A stretch of DNA of 64,000 nt from CAXBCP01 sp963977005 (GTDB lineage Bacteria; Pseudomonadota; Alphaproteobacteria; MPNO01; UBA830), in NCBI GenBank assembly GCA_963977005.1, contig CAXBMQ010000017.1, forward strand, positions 1 through 64,000. Direction: 5' to 3'. The notes under the pieces are model-generated. The model was not told the origin of the DNA. It saw only the letters and a list, made by a program, of their open reading frames with translations, and ran no database searches. The position numbers were made by a program, and so were the translations under genes. Positions 61,170 through 64,000 of this stretch are shown piece by piece (position 1 is the first letter of the stretch; each line of letters opens with the position of its first letter).

Positions 61170-61726
61170 TAACGGCTGATCGCTCTCGCGGAAAACAGTT
61201 CCATTTCCTCGGAGAGCAGCATCAGGTCGCGTTTGCGGGTGGCGGCGGGCATGAACTTCTGCTCTGCCGTATCCGGCGCGCCGACGATGCCTTCGGCCAG
61301 AACTTCCGCGCGCCGTTGGGCGACGTGTGCCGGTAGTTTCTCTTGGGTAAGCGGTTCGACGAGCTTGCGCGTGGCGATCTGAACTTCGCGGACCGCGTCG
61401 GCGGCGGCGGGCGCGAGCGGCCTGTTCTGCGAAAAGGTTTCCTCGGTCTTCGCCGGGGCCGCTTCGGCTTTTGCCGTGGCCGGAAGCGCTTCTGTCTGTG
61501 CGGGCACTGTCGCCGGCGGTTCTACCGCTTCGGCAACGGGCGCTGTTTCGCTCTTGCGCGGCGGTTTCGCGGTTTGCTCAGCGCCGATCGCCTCGAACGC
61601 CTTTGACTTTATGTCGTTCGCCGCCGCGTGGGCGCGGTCGGCAGCGGCATGCAGATCTGCCCTGTCCGATGTGAACAGGAAAACCAGGGCGCCGGCGACG
61701 ACGATATTGAACAGCAGGAATCGCAT
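61169..61726 (-). CDS. Single-span inner-membrane protein of the envelope operon
   Basis: 185 residues. An N-terminal hydrophobic span (about 3-19) with a short cytoplasmic head, then a coiled, Ala-rich stretch and a Pro/Ala/Glu-rich linker (about 50-105), and a soluble helical end. Topology is that of ExbD/TolR-type partners (one span, periplasmic tail), but the ExbD fold motif, including the critical Asp in the span, is not seen. It lies 4 bases after the channel-like gene. Confidence 0.65.
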   Translation of the reverse strand: MRFLLFNIVVAGALVFLFTSDRADLHAAADRAHAAANDIKSKAFEAIGAEQTAKPPRKSETAPVAEAVEPPATVPAQTEALPATAKAEAAPAKTEETFSQNRPLAPAAADAVREVQIATRKLVEPLTQEKLPAHVAQRRAEVLAEGIVGAPDTAEQKFMPAATRKRDLMLLSEEMELFSARAISR

Positions 61727-61730
61727 GATT

Positions 61731-62246
61731 CTATCCTTTCTGCGGATCGGGTTTCTTGGATGAGATAACCAGCAGCGCGCGGAGCGCGGCGGAGACCGGG
61801 AGGCCGACTACCGTGGTCATGAAGGCGAGGCTGAAATTCGCCGTCAGATCGCGGATCACGGCCTGCACGGTATCCGGCGTCAGGTCCTGTCCGGCAAGGC
61901 TGCCGATCCCGAGGCTGATGCCGAGCAGGGTGAAGGTCAGCGCCAGGGTGGTGACCCCGTTGGCGGCCTGCATGCCGACGGCGAACCAGTACGCGCGATC
62001 GCCGTCGGTCATGTCGGCACCGTTCATGCGGACCAGACCGAACAACGTGACGAAGACCAGCCCGGCCAGCAGCAACAGGAACCCGGCGCCGAGGACGTCG
62101 AGCGCCCAGCCGGTGACCGACGAGACGTCCTGCGATAGCAGGGCCACGGCGATGGCGGTGGCGAGAACCAGACCGCCGAGCAGGTAGCTGGCGGCCTGGG
62201 AGCCGTGCGCCACGTTGCGCGACAAAGCGCGGGCAAGTTTTCGCAT
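61731..62246 (-). CDS. MotA/TolQ/ExbB-like four-span membrane protein
   Basis: 171 residues with four predicted spans (about 20-37, 47-73, 95-117, 134-161). The third has LTFTLLGISLGIGSLAG and the fourth FSLAFMTTVVGLPVSAALR, matching the paired G-L-x-G-T and T-T-x-x-G-L segments that line the ion path in MotA/TolQ/ExbB. It is shorter than typical ExbB (about 230). Its start lies 1 base after the stop of the gene upstream. Proton-channel identity is inferred from these motifs. Confidence 0.65.
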   Translation of the reverse strand: MRKLARALSRNVAHGSQAASYLLGGLVLATAIAVALLSQDVSSVTGWALDVLGAGFLLLLAGLVFVTLFGLVRMNGADMTDGDRAYWFAVGMQAANGVTTLALTFTLLGISLGIGSLAGQDLTPDTVQAVIRDLTANFSLAFMTTVVGLPVSAALRALLVISSKKPDPQKG

Positions 62247-62247
62247 G

Positions 62248-62706
62248 TCAGCGCCGTCCCATCCGCGCGTTCATCAGCGCGGCGGTCGACACGCCGATCT
62301 CGCCGAGCCAGTGATCGGCGATCGAGCGGCTTTTCTCGGTCGATGCATGGACCAGGAAGGTCAGGTCGTAATTGTCGAATGCGGCGCGGACGGCCGGCGT
62401 GTTCTGACCGATCAGTTTTTTGTCGCGCAACACCATGCGTTCCAGATCGACCAGACGGGTCTTCGCGACCTGTATACGGTTTTCGCGCTCGGCCGCGTTC
62501 ATATCGCCGGAAAGGATCGTCTCGAGCAGAATCGCGCGTTCGCGTTCCATGTTTTCCAGTGTCCCGGCGGCGGCACCGCCGATCGCGGCGGCGAACATCA
62601 GCACCGTGATGCCCGCGGCGATAAGGGTTTGCTGTACCCGGCTGATGCTGCGGGGCGATTCTGAGGTCAGGCTGGACGCCCGGTTGGATGTGATTGTGGG
62701 GCTCAT
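62248..62706 (-). CDS. Small single-span membrane protein of the envelope operon
   Basis: 152 residues: a cytoplasmic Ser-rich head (1-25), one membrane span (about 27-48), then a charged helical region likely to form a coiled coil (ENMERERAILLETILSG and on to about 100), and a compact end. TAAAGGAGGAAAAA is a very strong ribosome site. No family is recognised. The topology suits a periplasmic partner of the channel-like protein downstream. Confidence 0.7.
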   Translation of the reverse strand: MSPTITSNRASSLTSESPRSISRVQQTLIAAGITVLMFAAAIGGAAAGTLENMERERAILLETILSGDMNAAERENRIQVAKTRLVDLERMVLRDKKLIGQNTPAVRAAFDNYDLTFLVHASTEKSRSIADHWLGEIGVSTAALMNARMGRR

Positions 62707-62717
62707 TTTTTCCTCCT

Positions 62718-63596
62718 TTAGCGGGATACAAAGAATTCGACGGCGCCGGTCACGCCGGTCCGGGTGTCGTCGGCTTCGGCCAGTTCGGTTTCGGCCGCGG
62801 ACGCGTCAATGCCTTCCGACAGGGCAAGCGCGTCGAGCGAGACGAGCTTCGCCATATAGCCGAGGATGGCGCGTTCCTGGTCTACCACCGCGACCTCCGC
62901 CTGATTCTCGGCGACCAGCTGGCGCAGGTATTCGCCGCGGCTGACGGGAACGCCGGCGATCTCCGGCGCCTGGTTCATTGGATGCGATTTCACCGCGGAG
63001 ACCAGCGATTCGATCGCTGCCAGGTTCTTTGCGTATTCGCGGGCGTATTTGCTCTCGGCGGTGACGGACGATGCCAGCAGCTTGGTGTCGATCTTTGCCG
63101 CTGACGCCTCGAACCGTTCGCGGGCGGCGTTCTGCTTGGACAGCAATTCGGCCTGCTGCGGCGTGACCGCGCGCTGCGACCGGTTCAGCCTCGACAGCAG
63201 GCGCTCGTACAACCGCACCTTGGTGCTGGCGCGCTTGGCCCGCAGGTCTTGGTGTTCCTTCATCATCTCGATGTAGTTGCGTTTTTCCTCCAGGAACTGA
63301 TGCTGCAGTTCGGTGCGCAGTTCGCCGTCGGCGCGTTCGATGGCCGCCTGCAGGTCGCCGAGTGTGCGCTGTTTGAGCGAGATATTCGTGTCGAGTTCGC
63401 CCAGGGCGGCGGCAAGGCGCGACCGGGCGAAATCGTTTTCGACCGCCTTTTTCAGGTAATCGCCCGGCAGCTTGATCAGCTGCTCGCTGGCCGAGGGCGA
63501 CCATGTTGCGGGACTTTTGGCGGCCGCCGGGGCGGCGAGCAGCGCGGTCGCCAGGATGATCGCGGCGCCTGTTCTGGGATTGGGTATGCGGGACAT
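62718..63596 (-). CDS. Exported coiled-coil protein of the envelope operon
   Basis: 292 residues: a Sec signal peptide (cleavage near LLAAPAAAK, residue 26), followed by long charged helices (about 55-165 and 180-260) with heptad-like patterns such as LGELDTNISLKQRTLGDLQ. It should be a periplasmic coiled-coil protein. A comparable periplasmic coiled-coil protein (DUF3450) is the first gene of the TonB2-type clusters in Vibrio and relatives; homology is not established. CAAAGGAGACATCG precedes the ATG. Confidence 0.75.
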   Translation of the reverse strand: MSRIPNPRTGAAIILATALLAAPAAAKSPATWSPSASEQLIKLPGDYLKKAVENDFARSRLAAALGELDTNISLKQRTLGDLQAAIERADGELRTELQHQFLEEKRNYIEMMKEHQDLRAKRASTKVRLYERLLSRLNRSQRAVTPQQAELLSKQNAARERFEASAAKIDTKLLASSVTAESKYAREYAKNLAAIESLVSAVKSHPMNQAPEIAGVPVSRGEYLRQLVAENQAEVAVVDQERAILGYMAKLVSLDALALSEGIDASAAETELAEADDTRTGVTGAVEFFVSR

Positions 63597-63641
63597 CGAT
63601 GTCTCCTTTGATAACTTGCGGGTCAGGTCTGGCTGCCGCGG

Positions 63642-64000
63642 TTACTTGTTTTTCCAGTGATTGATCCGGCGCATCTCGCTTTTGACCTCGTCGGTCACGT
63701 TCAGTGCGAGGAACTGACCGAAGGTCTGCGGCTCGGTACGGCCGAGCAGGGCTTCGGCCGTCGCGACGAAGGACGTGCCGCCCGAGAAATACAGATCGTG
63801 CTCGGGCCAGGCGGATTTGAAACCGTCGAACTGGCGGCGCGCCATTTCCACGTCGCCACCCTTGAAGAAATTGATCACGCTGAGCGCATGCAGGCGCATC
63901 CGTTCGTTCGCCGCGACCGATTTTGCGGCGGTGCCCAGGTCGGCGTTGCATTTGTCGAGTACGCGCGCGCTGGTCAGGAAAGCGGCGGCGGACCCGCGGG
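63642..64000 (-). CDS. Helical-repeat-like protein, first visible gene of the envelope operon (partial)
   Basis: The frame runs off the right edge, so only the last 118 residues are seen. They are helix-rich with repeat-like pairs (MRLHALSVINFFKGGDVEMARRQF; then EALLGRTEPQTFGQFL), resembling TPR-type scaffolds, and end in a basic tail HWKNK. The short stop-to-start gap (45 bases) and same strand place it in the operon with the five genes downstream. TPR proteins commonly join TonB2-type clusters. Confidence 0.6.
   Translation of the reverse strand, partial: RGSAAAFLTSARVLDKCNADLGTAAKSVAANERMRLHALSVINFFKGGDVEMARRQFDGFKSAWPEHDLYFSGGTSFVATAEALLGRTEPQTFGQFLALNVTDEVKSEMRRINHWKNK

Noticed and set aside
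60150..64000. Zorya-like or gliding/motility system as the identity of the envelope block
   Set aside because: The MotA-like protein is too short for ZorA, no OmpA-domain ZorB and no helicase/nuclease partners are present, and no MotB or flagellar gene is seen. The pattern fits an ExbB/TonB-type arrangement better.

Overview
The window reads as a high-GC alphaproteobacterial chromosome, most like an environmental Rhodospirillales-type heterotroph. It opens with the 3' end of a 23S rRNA, a 5S rRNA and an initiator tRNA-Met, the usual alphaproteobacterial end of an rrn operon. Behind it come solute-binding-protein transporters (TAXI/TRAP, nitrate/taurine-type ABC, oligopeptide-type ABC), many oxidoreductases and FCD-type GntR regulators, all typical of a versatile catabolic heterotroph. 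I see no phage, no intact insertion sequence and no CRISPR array. Taxonomy is inferred from gene content and rrn layout only.

Layout. 1-784: rrn end, tRNA-fMet and terminator. 0.9-13.5 kb: a GntR regulator facing a catabolic block (alpha/beta hydrolase, Ldh2-type dehydrogenase, two-domain VOC protein, TAXI binding protein with fused TRAP permease, HbpS/GlcG-like protein), then an ABC importer (ATPase, two permeases, binding protein) and a MetX-like hydrolase. 13.5-14.1 kb: a gene-free stretch with a 13-base copy of the tRNA-fMet 3' end next to a terminator. 14.1-16.8 kb: yaaA, a 3-mercaptopyruvate sulfurtransferase and a TauD-type dioxygenase. 16.9-21.5 kb: a biuret-to-allophanate operon (biuH, a second cysteine hydrolase, cupin, GntR regulator, allophanate hydrolase atzF) in which every junction is a 4-base ATGA overlap. 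21.9-29.4 kb, divergent: a complete oligopeptide-type ABC importer, a metallo-amidohydrolase, a small nitrile-hydratase-beta-like protein and a PcaC-like protein. Together these two arms look like a locus for taking up and hydrolysing amide or ureido nitrogen compounds.

29.6-31.6 kb: an alcohol dehydrogenase and a tandem universal stress protein. 31.6-39.6 kb (minus): a six-gene oxidoreductase operon (GMC oxidoreductase, unknown protein, orphan molybdenum hydroxylase large subunit, DAO-type flavoprotein, SDR, ornithine-cyclodeaminase-like protein). 39.9-42.4 kb: a halogenase-like flavoprotein, apparently without a standard start codon, and an arylsulfotransferase-like propeller. 43-47.2 kb: DEAD-box helicase, a Rieske-glutamate-synthase fusion, a truncated antiporter and a SlyD-type isomerase. 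47.4-59.3 kb: glycosyltransferase, ADP-forming acyl-CoA synthetase with enoyl-CoA hydratase, HpcH/HpaI aldolase, amidase, quinone-oxidoreductase-like protein, GST, a multi-span membrane protein, a TfdA-like dioxygenase and a UbiD-type decarboxylase.

The end of the window (59.3-64 kb, minus) holds a PEP-CTERM-type exported protein and then the most unusual block: a tightly packed run of six genes continuing past the right edge. It encodes a helical-repeat-like protein, an exported coiled-coil protein, a single-span protein, a four-span protein with MotA/TolQ/ExbB-like channel motifs, a second single-span protein and a single-span protein with a long Pro-rich spacer as in TonB. This is my best candidate for an undescribed envelope energy-transduction system.
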